Shown: piece by piece, positions 14,001 through 28,420 of the stretch
How positions within the stretch are numbered: position 1 is the first letter of the stretch
Layout: the number at the start of each line of letters is the position of its first letter
Source: Polyodon spathula
Taxonomy: Eukaryota > Chordata > Actinopteri > Acipenseriformes > Polyodontidae
Direction of reading: 5' to 3'
Assembly (NCBI RefSeq): GCF_017654505.1
Contig: NC_054552.1
Span: forward strand, 29,858,915-29,922,914
DNA length: 64,000 bases
Notes under the pieces: generated by a model
What the model saw: only the letters and a program-made list of their open reading frames with translations
What the model was told of the DNA's origin: nothing
The model's database searches: none
Translations under genes and position numbers: made by a program

Positions 14001-15903
14001 GAAGCCTGCTGGAGGAGTTCAGTAATATCATACAGACTGCTTATTGTACTTGAACATGGAACTTTATTCTGGTTACCTGAGGTAGCCACCATCAAATGTC
14101 ACCAGCAGCCCCTCCTTCCAGTAAATTGTCTGGCTTCTCCTGACGCGGAAGGTACTGCATCGGTTTCGCTGCTGGTTGCCAGCAAAGCTATAAATTATAG
14201 TCTGCCTGTTTCTCAGAGACTTTATGTTCTTTTTGTTCTCAAACAACTGAAATAAAAATAAATAAATAAATAAATAAAAAACACAAACACCATTGATTAC
14301 AGAAATTCTCAGCTTACAATGTAGTCATTTCCTGTCAGTGCAATCGCTGTCTATGCGAGTCTGCTTGCAGATTTTACAGCAAAATAAAAATCAGTAAAAA
14401 CAAAATTAAAAAAAGATATCTCTCTCTCGAATAGTCTTAGTTTCATGTTACTAAATTAAAAAAAAAAAAACTCTTAATGTACATTTGCTGAAATAATAAA
14501 AAGGAACCTGCTGCATTTCGGTTGGTATTTTTGTACTAGTGTGAGATTCAGTGATTCACAGTCATGTTCTCTCTCTCTGCACTCCCTGGGTGATGCTCCC
14601 CAGGGAATAGCAGAGCTGAATAAGAGCTGTTCAGAGGCCTGCCCTCAATTCCCTTTGCTGTTTCATTACAGGATTACTGGTACCTGCAGGTCCATTTCTG
14701 TGAGGCTAATTAACATCCGAGCTATAAACCTCTGCCAGAATCCAGCTGGGATGAAGCTCATTTTGAAGAGCCTCTGAATGGTGTTGGCTGTCTGCTGGCG
14801 GAAGCCGTGGATATCCAATCCCGGTTTGGGCGGCAGTAGATGAGGCAGCAGGTAACTGCAGCACAAAGAGGTCTGAACATTTGGGAGCAACTGCACATTT
14901 ACAAAAGAAAACCCACATTAAAAACCACTTTCCCTTTAGGGCGTTCCTATAACGGTCTGTTCACTGATAATTTTCATACAGAGAAAAGCACGGGATACAA
15001 ATAAGGAAGGAGACTGCTTTCAAAAGGGCTCACCTGTCACTGGCAACTGGGAGTGCGATTTCAAACTTGGCAAGGAACTGGAAATACTGCTCCTCAGTTT
15101 GTGCAGTGAAGCCGGTTCCCGCCAGCACCATGCGCAGGTCCTCGGCTTTGATCACGCCGTTCTTTACCACCGACTTGGAGCTCTTAATGCTGATGATCCT
15201 CTCCAGACACTCCGACAGCCACACCGCGTCCAGGAAATATAGGTTTCGCAGGCCGTGGCTCGTGTCAGGGAAGTGGAGGAGCGCTCCCGTCTCGATCAGG
15301 AAGCCGAGAGCTGTCGAGAGTAAAAGGCAGCGTCAGCAGGACCAAGCCGGCACACTGGCAGGTAAGACTCTCTCGTGGGCAGGCTTGAGGTGAAGCTCTC
15401 ATCACCACTACCAGGCTATCTCTGCTCTGTGATTACTAGTAAACAGATGGGCTTTGGTCTCCAGAACATTTTTGATCTCCAGAACAGATTTGATCACAAA
15501 CATTGTCCCCAGTTTTAAGTTCATATACTTTCCTGGACTAGATTATTATTGTTTTTTTTAAACTATGTGTCAGAATGCCTGCATTCCAATCAGAAGGAAA
15601 ACAAAACAAACAAATGTGCTAACATGACTTTAAACGTGAGCGACTTTTTCTGACAACTAATTGCAAAAGAACTTCTGTGCATTAGTGGCTGAAAGGGACT
15701 GGAATCCTCTATTCGAGCACCTTTTGTAGCACACAAGGTTTCCTTTTTCAAATAGCACGCATACAATATGTAAAAGTATGCAGAAGCTACAGCTATGGCC
15801 AAACATTTTGCATCACCCAATAGAATTAACAAGTTTAGCTTCATAAAAGGTTGACTGAAACCTGCTGAATAATGTTACGTGAACATATTGAATTACACAT
15901 ACC

Positions 15904-15968
<65 letters not shown>

Positions 15969-18900
15969 GCTCAATCCTAAAATTCTAAGTGAGGCAAAAC
16001 CTGGCCATAGCTGTAGGTGGAAAAGACTCATGTCTGTCATCTTGCTTCTGTGTTTATTTCTGGTATCTGGATGTTCCGAGAGCATGTCCAAGGAAACTCA
16101 TAATATAATGAAGGAACTGTCAAAAGAAAGGAAAAAAAATTGGAAGCACGGAGTGTGCTAGCATTCTCTTGCCATAGTAACTCTTCAGATAAATATCAGA
16201 CTATTACAAAACACACTTGCATATGAAAGCTACCCAGGGGTCATACAGCAGATTATGTGGGTAATTATAAATGTGGCTGTGATGAGTCAAAGGGGTTTCG
16301 GTCTGCAATTCAGCCTCCCAACAGTAGAAGGCATCAAACCAACTCGGGATTTCCCTTACCAAGGTCTTGTGACCATGACAAAAGTCATCTTTTTGAGGGG
16401 CGGCACCTTGGTGAGGGGCGGAAGTACGAGTATGTAAATTCCAGCCACTGGAGTCAAGTGAAATTAAGGATACCTGTCAGTTTGGGATTGGTGATCCACT
16501 GACTACCGGGGCGGGGTTTGCATACTAAAGGGAACGTGCTACTGTGTTCGGGGTTGGTCCTAAGGAATAGAGGTGGGGAAAAAAAGGCTGGAGGGAAGTA
16601 CTTGGGAGTTTGGACTGTGTCACGAACGGAGGCCTTACTAACTTGGTTCTTTTCTGTTTTTATTCCTTTTTGTTTTATTTCTGGATTTAAGCAGAACGCG
16701 AAGAGGATTAAGAGGCTTCCGTTCCTTTATTTTTGATTACTCCCGCACTCCCTCCCTCACATCCTTCTTTATTATTTTTCTTTTTTTTCATGTAATATTA
16801 AATAAAATTTTAATTGTTACACGTAAATCACTGTCTGGAAAATCCATTTGTACTCACACGCCTCACAGTGGCAAATGACTTTTTGACTTGATGTTGGGGC
16901 TAGGACAGGAATGGGGAGCTCTGAGAGAAATGAATCTTGCACAGCGAGTTTGGGTGAGGACTCACCGCTTTGCAGGTCCTCGTAGTCTTTGATATCACTG
17001 TCAGGTTTCTGGTCTATGATCTGCTCCAGCTGCAGGTCAGTCAGATACTGGACTTCATTTTCCAGTTCTCTCCTCAGCCGCTCCGCTAGGACTGCTTCTT
17101 GTAAAAGCAGATAGCTTTTGGGTATCTGCAAGGTTACAGTTATTGTAATTAAAAAGGGAGCCAATTCATTAAAACACTCCTATTATTCTGGACAGTACCA
17201 GAAATGAGAGATTCAGTTAAAGCCAGCGACAAGCTTTTCATTCTAAAAGGAACTTTTTAAAAAGTAGATCTGATAAGCTGTTGAAAGGAAAAAGGATTTA
17301 TGGACCCTTAAAATTGACCGATTGCTCTGCACGGTTCTTCGTTTTTTTTTTTTTATAGAATACTCACCAATCTCCCGACAAGTTTCTGGGGCGTTGCTGC
17401 ATTGGACATATCCTTTATGTTACAGGAAACCTGAAACAGCAGCCTTCGTAACCCATCGAAGCCCTCGAGGGTCTTACAAGACACTTCTCTAGAGAAGAGA
17501 AAGAGACACTTGTGCATCAGCACTGCTGGCCAGCTCTCCCTCGCTGTTAAATGCCACTTCAAATCTCAACTCATGCAGCTACCTTTGGAGACGGAAACTA
17601 TTGCTTTTAATTGAGATCAGTGCCTAATGGGAACAGGCACGAGTATGCATCTGAGCACTTCCATTTGACAATGGAAACACAGCTTTACTACAATAGGGTC
17701 TGGTACAATTTCTGGGCTGCAAATGGAGATTTGTTTGACCCACGGTGTTCATTCCTTTTGCACAGCTTGTCTGATAAGCAAGATGATTAAAAAGCAAGAT
17801 TTTGTACTGTTTTTCAGTGATGGAACATTTTGGCAGATGCACTTACTAGAGATGTGTCTGGCTGTGCAAAAGGGATTTGTAATTGTAATTCAGCTTAGAT
17901 AAAATGCCGTGGAATGAGAATGCATTGAGAAAGGCTGTACTGACTGCAGGTGTTTAAAGGTGATGTCGGGGTAGCCTGTGGCTCGGGTTCCGGAGGGGGA
18001 GCGGCACACTGCCAGGACGTAGGCACGCAGGGTGGCGATCCTCTCCGTGCGGAACTTGGAGTTGATCAGATCGAGGTGGGTCCCTACCACCACCACAGCA
18101 GAATTCGGGGCTCGGGCCTGCAGTGAGAAACAGCAAGGCGGAAATCACTCCATTAGTGGAGCTAAAAAAAAAAAAAACTACTTGTTGACAAAGCTTTAAA
18201 TATATCAGCACTTATATTTTAAGAATGTGCAATTTGCATAATTAGTAAATTAGGTAAAAGTAAGGTTGTTAGTTTTGTTATTGGTATGTTTTCCTTCCAC
18301 ATACACACCAAAAAAAAAAAAAGTACACTCTGGAAAAAAAGTTGTAATATACAGAGACCGTTGTATGTGACTGGCTATGTCATTCATCAGGGATTGGCAA
18401 TCTCCAAACCCCGATACACACACTAAAACACTATCCTCCCAGTTACCTTTGACTCTTGCAAAATCTGGGGCCAGTAGCCATTTTTCTGAGCATTCCCAAA
18501 TTATGCATCAATAACGGCTTCTGCAGCTTAGAGAGACATTTATAAATCTACTTTTTAAAAAAAGTGAAATGGATTCCACCCAGCAGTAACTCTGTAACTA
18601 CAGTGGAGCTGGATGCTACCTCCCACCCACAATGGCTGGCTGTACCTTGGGACACCATACTGTACTGCATCTGTTCACTGAAGAAGCACCAGGGGGAGCG
18701 CAGAGAGCCAGGGGAGGAGAGGAAGAACAGTAGGTTAATAAAAAGGGTTCCTAGGAGAGATGCAGTGGCCTCTTTCTTACCTCAATGTTTAATAACCAGG
18801 ACTGCAGGTTCGCCACAGCCTCTTCCCCCAGGGCCAGGTTCCATATAACTACATACAGGGCCTTGTCAGTGAAGAAACACTGATTGACTGTGGACATGTT

Positions 18901-21900
18901 GGCAGGGCCTCCAATATCCCACACATTGAACTCCACTGAATCGATCTATTCACACAAGACAAGAACAAACCGCTCTATAAAACTGACAAATAATGCAGGC
19001 AATTTTTCTACTCCTCTGTGCGTATCTGAGCTAATCAGAAAAAATGACATTAATCCCTTTTTTTATTCAACCCTCAATATAGCTTCTCCAATTAACCCTT
19101 AAAATGCCGCAGATTGTGTTTCTGTAAAAAACAAACAAAAAAAAAACAGTTTACATTTGAGTAACACAAAATCTTTATGAAACCATTCAAGATGTACGTG
19201 CAAGTTAATTATCTTCCAAGTACTGTTTCTATTGCTTACACTGCAAACTTATTATGAATATGTAACTTAGTTCAATATTGACTCCAAAAAGAGAATTAAA
19301 ATCAGGCTTATTAAATATTTGTATATCTCACTGAATAGAACCAGAACCTTTTTTTATTCTTCAGGATTTGCATGTCCTGTGTATTGTAAAGAAGGAGAAA
19401 TGAAATGGGCCAGAATGGCACAACCAACAAGAAGATAAATCAGAGGAACAGCAGAGATTACCACACGTTAAAACACACATAACTATTGAGTACAGGAACC
19501 ACAGTGCACACAGCTACTCCTTACTTGGACTGGATTTAAGAAGTACATCACAAGTAGAGGGAAGAGAATTCGCATTTTCCTTACAAAATAAGTTTGGCTG
19601 TGTTAATGCTTTACAGTTACCCAAAGTGCAAGTTCAAAACATTAAATTCACAGTTTCAAAATCAAAACATTAAATTCTAAGAAAACTGCAACTCACAGGA
19701 AGATGGCGGAGTGCAAAATAAGGCGACCCAGACTGAAAAGTTGCTATAACACAGATACACAGCACTACAGTATGCATGCCCACCTTGGCTTTGACACCAT
19801 TGGGCCTCTCCAGCTCCCACTTGCTTGTTCTGATGCTGGTTTCATTTTGCATCATCTGTGGCACTTTCCCCGTCTGCAGGGCTTCTAGCAATGAGGATTT
19901 CCCCTGCCGAGGAGGCCCCACAACGATCATCTTCAGCAGCTTGCACTTCTCTGCCTTCCTAAGATGAGCCCTCAAGAAAGCCAGCACTGCACTAGGACCT
20001 GGATCAATGAGAAAATCAACCGCAGTGAAAGAATCCTTCCATTTTCATTCATTTTGTGATTGAGACAGTGTTGTAGATGTACAGCAGCTTATTAACTAAC
20101 AATGATGTCTTGTGATCCTATCAATCCACCAGTACTTGTGTGTTTCTTATGAAATTGTTACTGCCTGAAGCAGTTGACAGAGTGCCGTCAGAAGCTCCAT
20201 GCATCGGCTCCCCAGCTGTCAATGCAGTGTGCTCAGACAGACTCAGCTGCCACTGAGTAGGAACACCAACTGAGCAGACAGGGCTAAGAGGTCAGCACAT
20301 CTCAGGAGATGGACATTACCTTCCTTCCTGACCTCGGCTGGGATGTTACCAATATTCAGCTCTTCAATATCCAGCTGCCAAAGATTAGACAGCTGTCCTA
20401 GTTCAGGAGGCAATTCTCGAATCCCGGGATTACTGCACAGGAAGGAAAGGATACTGCATTATACCAATGTTACTGTATACTCAGAACAGTACTAACCACA
20501 TACATATTCACACGCTTACTACACATATGGTTCTGAATGGAGGACACAGGAATAAACAATGAATGGCCACCAACAGACAAACTCCAAGAACTGTTCATGT
20601 TTGCATTCCTCAGAGCGGAGATCTGTTTATCCATTTTTTTTAAGTCTTTCCTGTGTAATCTGCATCAATCACGCCACATTATTAATGGGGCCACTTTGGA
20701 AAGTAGTCTTGTCTGACGTGGGTTATGGAATTCTGAGCTGACAGCAACTTGACACCACTGAAATTCACTCTCTTTTTTTATATGTGAAAGACGAGAACAC
20801 TGCCACGCTCTGCCACTGTTGAGATTTATTTTTTATACATGCTGTAAACACACATCGCATCAATTACAACAAGAAAATATGTTGCTAGCTTAAACAAACA
20901 TACATAGTTTACAGCTAAAGCACTTCCTGTTTCAGTAGTTTATAGGATTAGCTAGGAACAAGATGGTCGTGAGAATACGTTACAGTAGGGCACTGCTCAC
21001 GCGCTTTGGTTAGATGATTAGATTTGTGGGGATTATATCAGAACCTGCTTTAAAAAAACATTTAAAAACAGCTCTAAAATAAAAAAAAAAACATCAACAT
21101 CAAGGAGAATATGGCTATCCCTGCTGTAAAATCACAGAAATCAAGTCCCCTGGAGAAACACATTTACAGTAACGGACTTTACACTGTCCCACTGCCAGGG
21201 TTACTTACTGTGACAGATAGAGCTCATTCAGGCTCTTCAGACAGCACACTGACTGGGGCACTGCCTCCAGCTGATTAGCATTCAGGAACAGGACTTCCAA
21301 ACACTCGCTGAGGAACCCGGGGAATTCGATCAAAGAAGCTGATGGATGACGAGAGAACAACAGCTACTTCACACGGTCTAGCAGGTCAACACATTACCAC
21401 GGGCCAAACTCACACATCTTTACACCTGCACAAAGTGTGCACAAAAAACACAACACTATTTCATTTAAGTAACAGCAGATATCCAGAAGTAAAACTTTCT
21501 AATTTAGTACATATATTAATTGACCCAGGAACATACTATAAGTGTGTATTACCAAGAAGGTAATCAAAGCAGCCCAGGGTTACATTTAAGAAGGTGCTAC
21601 TGATGAGAATTTTGTTTCTTAAAAAGGGTAAACGCAGAAACCACTAGCATGACTGAATCCCTGGGCTGAATGCTTCAGACTGCAGCTAGGGACAAAAGTC
21701 TAAATTTCAAGCATAGGTTTGGCCAGAGCAGCCAGAAGAAACCAAAATCAAAAAGGAACAAGCCCTTTCACCTGCTGCACTGTCCTGGGGATCACGCTGG
21801 GGTCACAGGCTTGGCGTTTATTAATTGATCTTATCCCAAAATGAAACACCAAATGAGGAAACAGGAAACCCGGAAAATTAAAAATAAAAAAGTGGATCCC

Positions 21901-22598
21901 TTGAGGGGACCTGCCTAAGACACTGCCATTATAGCAAGACTCAGACACGGTATAATGCAACCCAGTTTACCAGTATCCGGGCCTCTTCTGCTCCATGTAG
22001 TGAAGAAACCAAGTCTTTTAGTTATTGCTCCCTCCTCAGCCCTATAGGGAATGAAGAAATATACCTTCACAGTCAATCATTTGCATTACTAAGCGATCTA
22101 AAAACAAAACTACAATTTTAAAACATTGAAGCTTAGAATGGTTTGAGCCAAAAAGCTCCAAAAGAAGTCTTTATTTACTCTTACAAAAGGGTTGTTTGGG
22201 TGCGTCAATTCCTGGTCTATTTTATTTATCTACTTATTAATTCATTTCAATATCACTGATGGGGGGGATGCTTTTAAAAGAGTCTGCACACTTTCCAAGG
22301 TTTAACACAAGGCTAAAAGGTTTTGAAAACAAAAATCATGAGATCATGAGCCTGAAGCATTAATCCTGACCAAAAGCCTTCTACAGCAGTATAGCGACTC
22401 CATATCAATAACCTACTTTCCAAGATGATTCTTTGAAAGATCAAGCGATTTGAGCTGAGAGCAAGTCCACTTTTTTGGCGAAGGCAAAGCAGACAGCTGA
22501 TTTTCACTCACTTTTAGTGAAACCAACGCCTGCAGAAGAAAGGAGATAACATTTCAGATTGCAGTCCTAACAGCCTGTACTGCCACCTGCAGGGCATT

Positions 22599-22658
<60 letters not shown>

Positions 22659-25600
22659 CCACACACACACACACACACTAAGCATCAAAAGAAATGTGTC
22701 ACCTATATTTGGAAAATGACAAACTCTGTTTTAGAGCAGGTGTAGTGACATTTTATTGTGCTGATTAACAACTGACATCATGAAGATCCGTTGATCTTGG
22801 GCAGGTGTTGTCGGTCCCCCAGTTTGTGGCCTGTCATTTACACAGTATGTCTGGTTATACTGTCTCGCCAGGTTTGAAATTGCTGGCTGTGAGCACTCAA
22901 GATGGCGAGCCACAGTGCGCGCCCCAGTCCAAGTTCCAACATGCCGATTGCACAAAGGCGCTGCTCTCTTTCCAGATGTGGCGCATTGTTTTTTTTTTGT
23001 GATTTTCTTTATTGCTTTTATTCAAGCTTGCAATTGAATAGCTGAAATCACTCCATATCCAGTGTCCAATCAACTGTCTCACTAATTAGGTGATTAAGTG
23101 CATATGCTTCAGTCATAGTCACACAAGCATGTCATGGTCAAGGATGAACGATCGAGTGATTAAAAAGAAAACAAAAACGTCTTGTCGATGTCCATCATTT
23201 ATATACCTTATTATTTTTCGAAAATAAATGTGTTATAACAGCCATATGTTTCTTTTGATGCTCGGTATATATTGCTTTCCTCATTCATTTATTATATGCA
23301 AATTAGACTAAACAATACCAATCATTGTAAATACTACTAAAAAGACTATGCTTTAAATGTCTTGTATCTTTCTCTTGAAGCAGTTTACAAGCACATGCTA
23401 CACAAGGCATAGAGCAAAGGCGCCCTCTAGTGGTTGTATGTATTTAATGTATACTTTCAGTTTCACTCATTAAATTAAAGTAAACTTCAATAAAGTAGCA
23501 GTGCTTAAAGAAACTGAAGCTATTTCAAAAAAGATTACTACAATGCTATTTGTAGTCATCACACACCTTCAAATGTATAATTACCTCTAGCTGAAAGATT
23601 TGCAATGGCAGCTCCTTCAAGCAGTTGTCAGAGAAGTCAATTTCTTGAAGATGATTTTTCCAAAATATGGAAATAGTGTCTGTAATGCTCTCCATGGAAT
23701 TGGAAGATGCCCTGCAGTATTTCTTGGGGGGAACAAAACAAACAAACAAACAAAAAAAACACACACACACTAATCATGTATTACTATTTTCTCCCAAAAC
23801 CAATTTTAATAAGACACCAGGAGCTTGCTACATATTCTCCAAATCTAATCAAACTCGTATTAAAACATGGAATGGGTGAAACCGTATTCCCATCCTTGAT
23901 TTTACAGTACACAAGTTCTTTGAACATTTATCAGTTAAAACAATAGTCCAATATTAGTGGTTAATACAAGGTACACCAAGCAAAGAAGCATTTCATTTCA
24001 CCCCCTGCGGATACCTACCAGGGGGCATGCCCATGGATCTGGAAACGCTTTCAGTTTGTTCCTAGAAATATTGAAGCTGCGGAGCGACTTGAAGCAGTGA
24101 AGGAAGCAAGCAGGGACCTCAGTGAGACGATTGTCTGACACATCGAGCTCCTGCAGCCTCCGCAGTCCTATCCAGTTAGTAGCTAAAAAGACAAAGAGAA
24201 TATTGATAACACTGCAAGACACTGTAGACGGGAACAGAGAGAAAACTAACAGTTGGGCTCAAGGATTGTACAGCCCAGCAATTTTAGGGGGCCTTCACTG
24301 GTCACCCAGGCACACATTAAAAGGTGTGATGGCAATAACGGTCCCCCCCACCCCCATGCAAAACTACTTTGTTACTCCTCTTCTTGTGAATATCCACGTC
24401 CGTTTTAAAACAAATGTAGTGTTTTTTTGGTTAATATAGAGTGCCCAATTATTTTACACCAGATTTTCTTCCCAATTTAGAATGTCCACTTAGACCGGAA
24501 TCCTTAGTGAAGACCGGTGAATTTGCGCAGCCAGGACGAGAACCCCTGCACTCCCCTGACTGGCTCACCCTGTGCAGGAGCATGACAAGCTGATGAGGAC
24601 CACAACAAAGAACATTATTATTCAGTTATTAAACTGTACTCGTATAAAATACAGGCGATTCCATGAATCAAGTTCAGTAACAAACCGATTCTCAAACCGT
24701 TGCCTGTCCAGGAGTCTGCTTGGAGGATGGGATATTCTATATGCCAAAAACGTGTGGGAAAAGGTTCCACTAAGCCTACACTACTAGGCTATGCTATATT
24801 TTGAAGAATAATTGAAGTGTTGTACAACATACAGGGAATGCAATATAGAAACCTGAATGTACCATTTTCAGCTTCAAATAACGTTGTCAGTTGGTTCTTT
24901 GCTGCTAAGAGCTTTTGTAGACTGGAAAGATGTAAGAATCCTGAAGAAAGACTGGTTAACTCATTCTGGGAAAGATTCACCTCCAGCAGCCTGAGAAAAC
25001 AGAACATGACAATGAAATGCAGTTCTACAATTAGACGCAAATAAAAATAGATATGAAACAGAAAGCTCATCTTGCCTTTTTCTAACTTCTTCGTTGTGGT
25101 CCTATCTCCTAACTGAACATTTTGGAACTTGTGTCCATGTGGCTCCTGGGGTTTGTAAATGCATCCACCTAAAGGAACGTATAGGGACACCTCCTAAGAG
25201 AACACTTGTGGTGAGATTTCCCCCCCCCCCCCCCCCCCTTAAATGCTCCACCCCCCCCCCCAGGAAAGATTTGTACTTGTGAAATGCTCCACCTAAAGGA
25301 ACAGGAAAGATTTGTACTTCGAACTGATACAGTAGTGTTTTGTAGCCCGATAACTCAAACTTAAATTCAAATGGTTTATTGTCATTGCTTGTGTTTTGAG
25401 GAACGCTGATTGGTTTATTCAATCTTCCAGAACCACCATGACATCATTGCTTCGTTTTGTATTCTGATTTCCACAAGTACACCTCATCGCTATAAAATGG
25501 CATGTCAACAAAAAAATGAAGAAATGCACTGCTGTTTCTCTTGAGCTGCTGCTGCATTTTTAACGTGTGTAGGGGTGCTGTGTTAATTTAGTATGATAGT

Positions 25601-28338
25601 TAGTTTATGAACGTTAGGTTTGTCTGTTACTTTATTACTATAGTTCATTAACATACACTTGCTGCTTGCCTTTCTCTTACATATTCTGTTCATTTCATGT
25701 TGCTGCACGTGCATCATGACATGTAATAAATATTTATTTATGGATTCATATAGTGTTCGGTGGTCATCTCCGTCTTAAAGAACTCTTTGGCTAAGAGTCA
25801 CTTTACTTGCTTCCAGAGGGGAGTTCTATCAGCCGGAGATGACTGTATTAAAGTTTGTAAAGAGTTGCCAGTAGCAGAAACAAGTAAGTTGCTCACAAAC
25901 TTGGCCCAATTCAAATAACTCTCCAGCTCTGCCAAATCAGCGTGGTGTCTCTTACACCTGCTCTGCTTTCAATGGCAACGTCCCAGGAACACACTCCACA
26001 CGTAGGATGGAAGTTGGCTTTTGCTGACACACTCTTGAAACAGTGGCACGCGGGACGCACCTTGTGCAGAGGATACCCTCCGAGGAGTGGACAGAGGGAA
26101 GCTCTCTCAGCTGGTTTTCCGCCAGGTTGAGCTGCCGCAGCTGGATCAGCCCCCAGGGGACGACGGACGGCAGGCCGGTGAGGCTGTTAGAAGACAGGTT
26201 CAGTTGGGAGATCCTGGAGGAGAGGTCAATGAACCAGTCCAGCTCCAGCCAGGGCAGCTTCAACCTGGACCACTGCACAGAGAGGGTCTGGGGAGCGAAG
26301 AAACATCAGCTGAGCTCTCAACCAATCACATTCCCAGTTCAGAGGTCATTCTCTCCCAGACAAGCTTTGAGTTTTTCCTTTCAAAAGGGAAGCCTCTATG
26401 TAACCCAAGAACAGAAACGTGTGGTTTCGTGACACATACTTAGCGCTACTGTATGGTAATGATTTGGCAGGAAATGGGGGCTATTATTTTGAATGAACCA
26501 GTGGTGGGGATTAATAACAACAACCTTTTATATATCTGTTTTTTTCTCCACCAGCCTGATTGAGTTAAAAATACAGCAGAAAGAGAGTCACTATAAAACA
26601 TGGTTTACAGGTCACAGTCCACTGGTGTCTGTATCATTAAAACAGACTCAAATGCCTACATCTAATATTATTACAGAGCAGTGACCTACACCCATCAACT
26701 TACTGCTGAAACCAACTCCAAAGATTGTGGCAGCTTCTGCCCACTGTATGGAATGGCCCAAACTGCTATGCAATAGGAACCACATCTTCATCACATCTTC
26801 ATCACTGTTTTCTTTTATGAGAACATTTATATTTCACAGTTGGTTATATGACACTCTTTCATTGTAACCTACATGCACGTCGTGTTTGTGTGTCTGCACT
26901 GCGCCCTTTGAAAAGGCTGGCCACACACTGTTAACGTCTACAATTGTACCTAAACATTTCCTCAATAGAGTTTGTGGAACTGAAAGTCTGGAAAATACAG
27001 AACAAGTTGATACAGTATGCTTGTTTCACAGCTGACCAAATGCAACTTTAGAAGTTTCAGGCATTCTGAAAACATTTTTGGACGTCTTAGGCAAACTCCA
27101 TTTTAGGCTCTCTTGTTAGCTTGAGAGCCCCAAGCTGCAGGATGTAAGATTTCTACAAAGAGAACTCGGCTGTTACCTACATCGCTCAGTTCCTCGCTGT
27201 GCTCTGGAGTGCTGGGCTCCACAAATCTCTCTCTCAGGAGCTGCTTGGTGAAGTGAGGGTGGTCCATTAGAGTATAGGAGCAGAAAACAGATCCATTCTT
27301 AAGCAGAAAGGCAGCAATCTCTTCATTCCCTACAAGGAATAAAACAAATGAAAGTGTTGCTTCATATGAAAGTAGGACTAAAACCCAGTGCACAAACCCC
27401 CTTTTGCCTGGCTAAACCAGTTTGGGAAGTGCAGTTCACTGCTCAAAGAGGAACTGTGCTAATTTAAAAAAAAATGTTTGTTGTATTACAGTATATTTAG
27501 CCAAAAAAAGCAAAGTTTTTTAACACAAGTCCAGCCTACAGTGTGGAGTGAAACTGCATGTATGTATTACCACTTATTTGTACAGTTTCATTGACATTTT
27601 GACAGGCAAGGTTGTGTTAAAGAGTCACTTCATTTAGTAATACATCAGGGTAAAATCTAAACACCAGCCTGTACAGGTGAAATAAATAGATTGTAAACTG
27701 CTATGGTAAAACAAATACATATCTACTAAATATTAGGTAATGCATGAGTTTGCATTATATACCTTCTCAGTAGTGAACATAAGATCATACAAAACACATC
27801 TCAAAATGCTTCCCAGAAGTTACATCAATATCAATGAAAACACTGTTTGTTAAAAGCTAAACATTCAGCTGGTTAGTCTTTCAGCTCGTGTTCACCGTAC
27901 CTGCCTTTGCCGCTGCATAGAGGGGCACCCCTGTGATGACAGCGAAGTCATTGCTTCTTATTGCACAGTTCTCAGTGTCAGCCTTGTAGTTGAGCACCAA
28001 CAGCTTGACGATGGCCAGATGTCCTTGTTGGCAAGCTTTTGCCAGCATCCAGTTTAGCAGTTCTTTATAGATGCCCGACCCTGGGTGAAGAAACAGCAAT
28101 ACAACCCCCTTACCTCATTAAAGACGACAATACAAAACACAATTTCACTCGAACAAAACAAAAGATATTGCCTTGAGCGTTGTCATGATAAAGTACATTA
28201 ATGAAGTACGAACAAGAATTTAACATAAGATTAGAGCACATTGAACTAAAATAATGGGAAGAAACCAAGTTATTATTTTCTTAATTAACCTTTATTTAAC
28301 CAGGAAAGTCCCATTGAGATAAACCTGGGTCAAAGCGG

Positions 28339-28420
<82 letters not shown>

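Noticed and set aside
18684..18702. CTCF-like sequence CACCAGGGGGAGC
   Set aside because: Two mismatches at informative positions; weaker than the sites listed.
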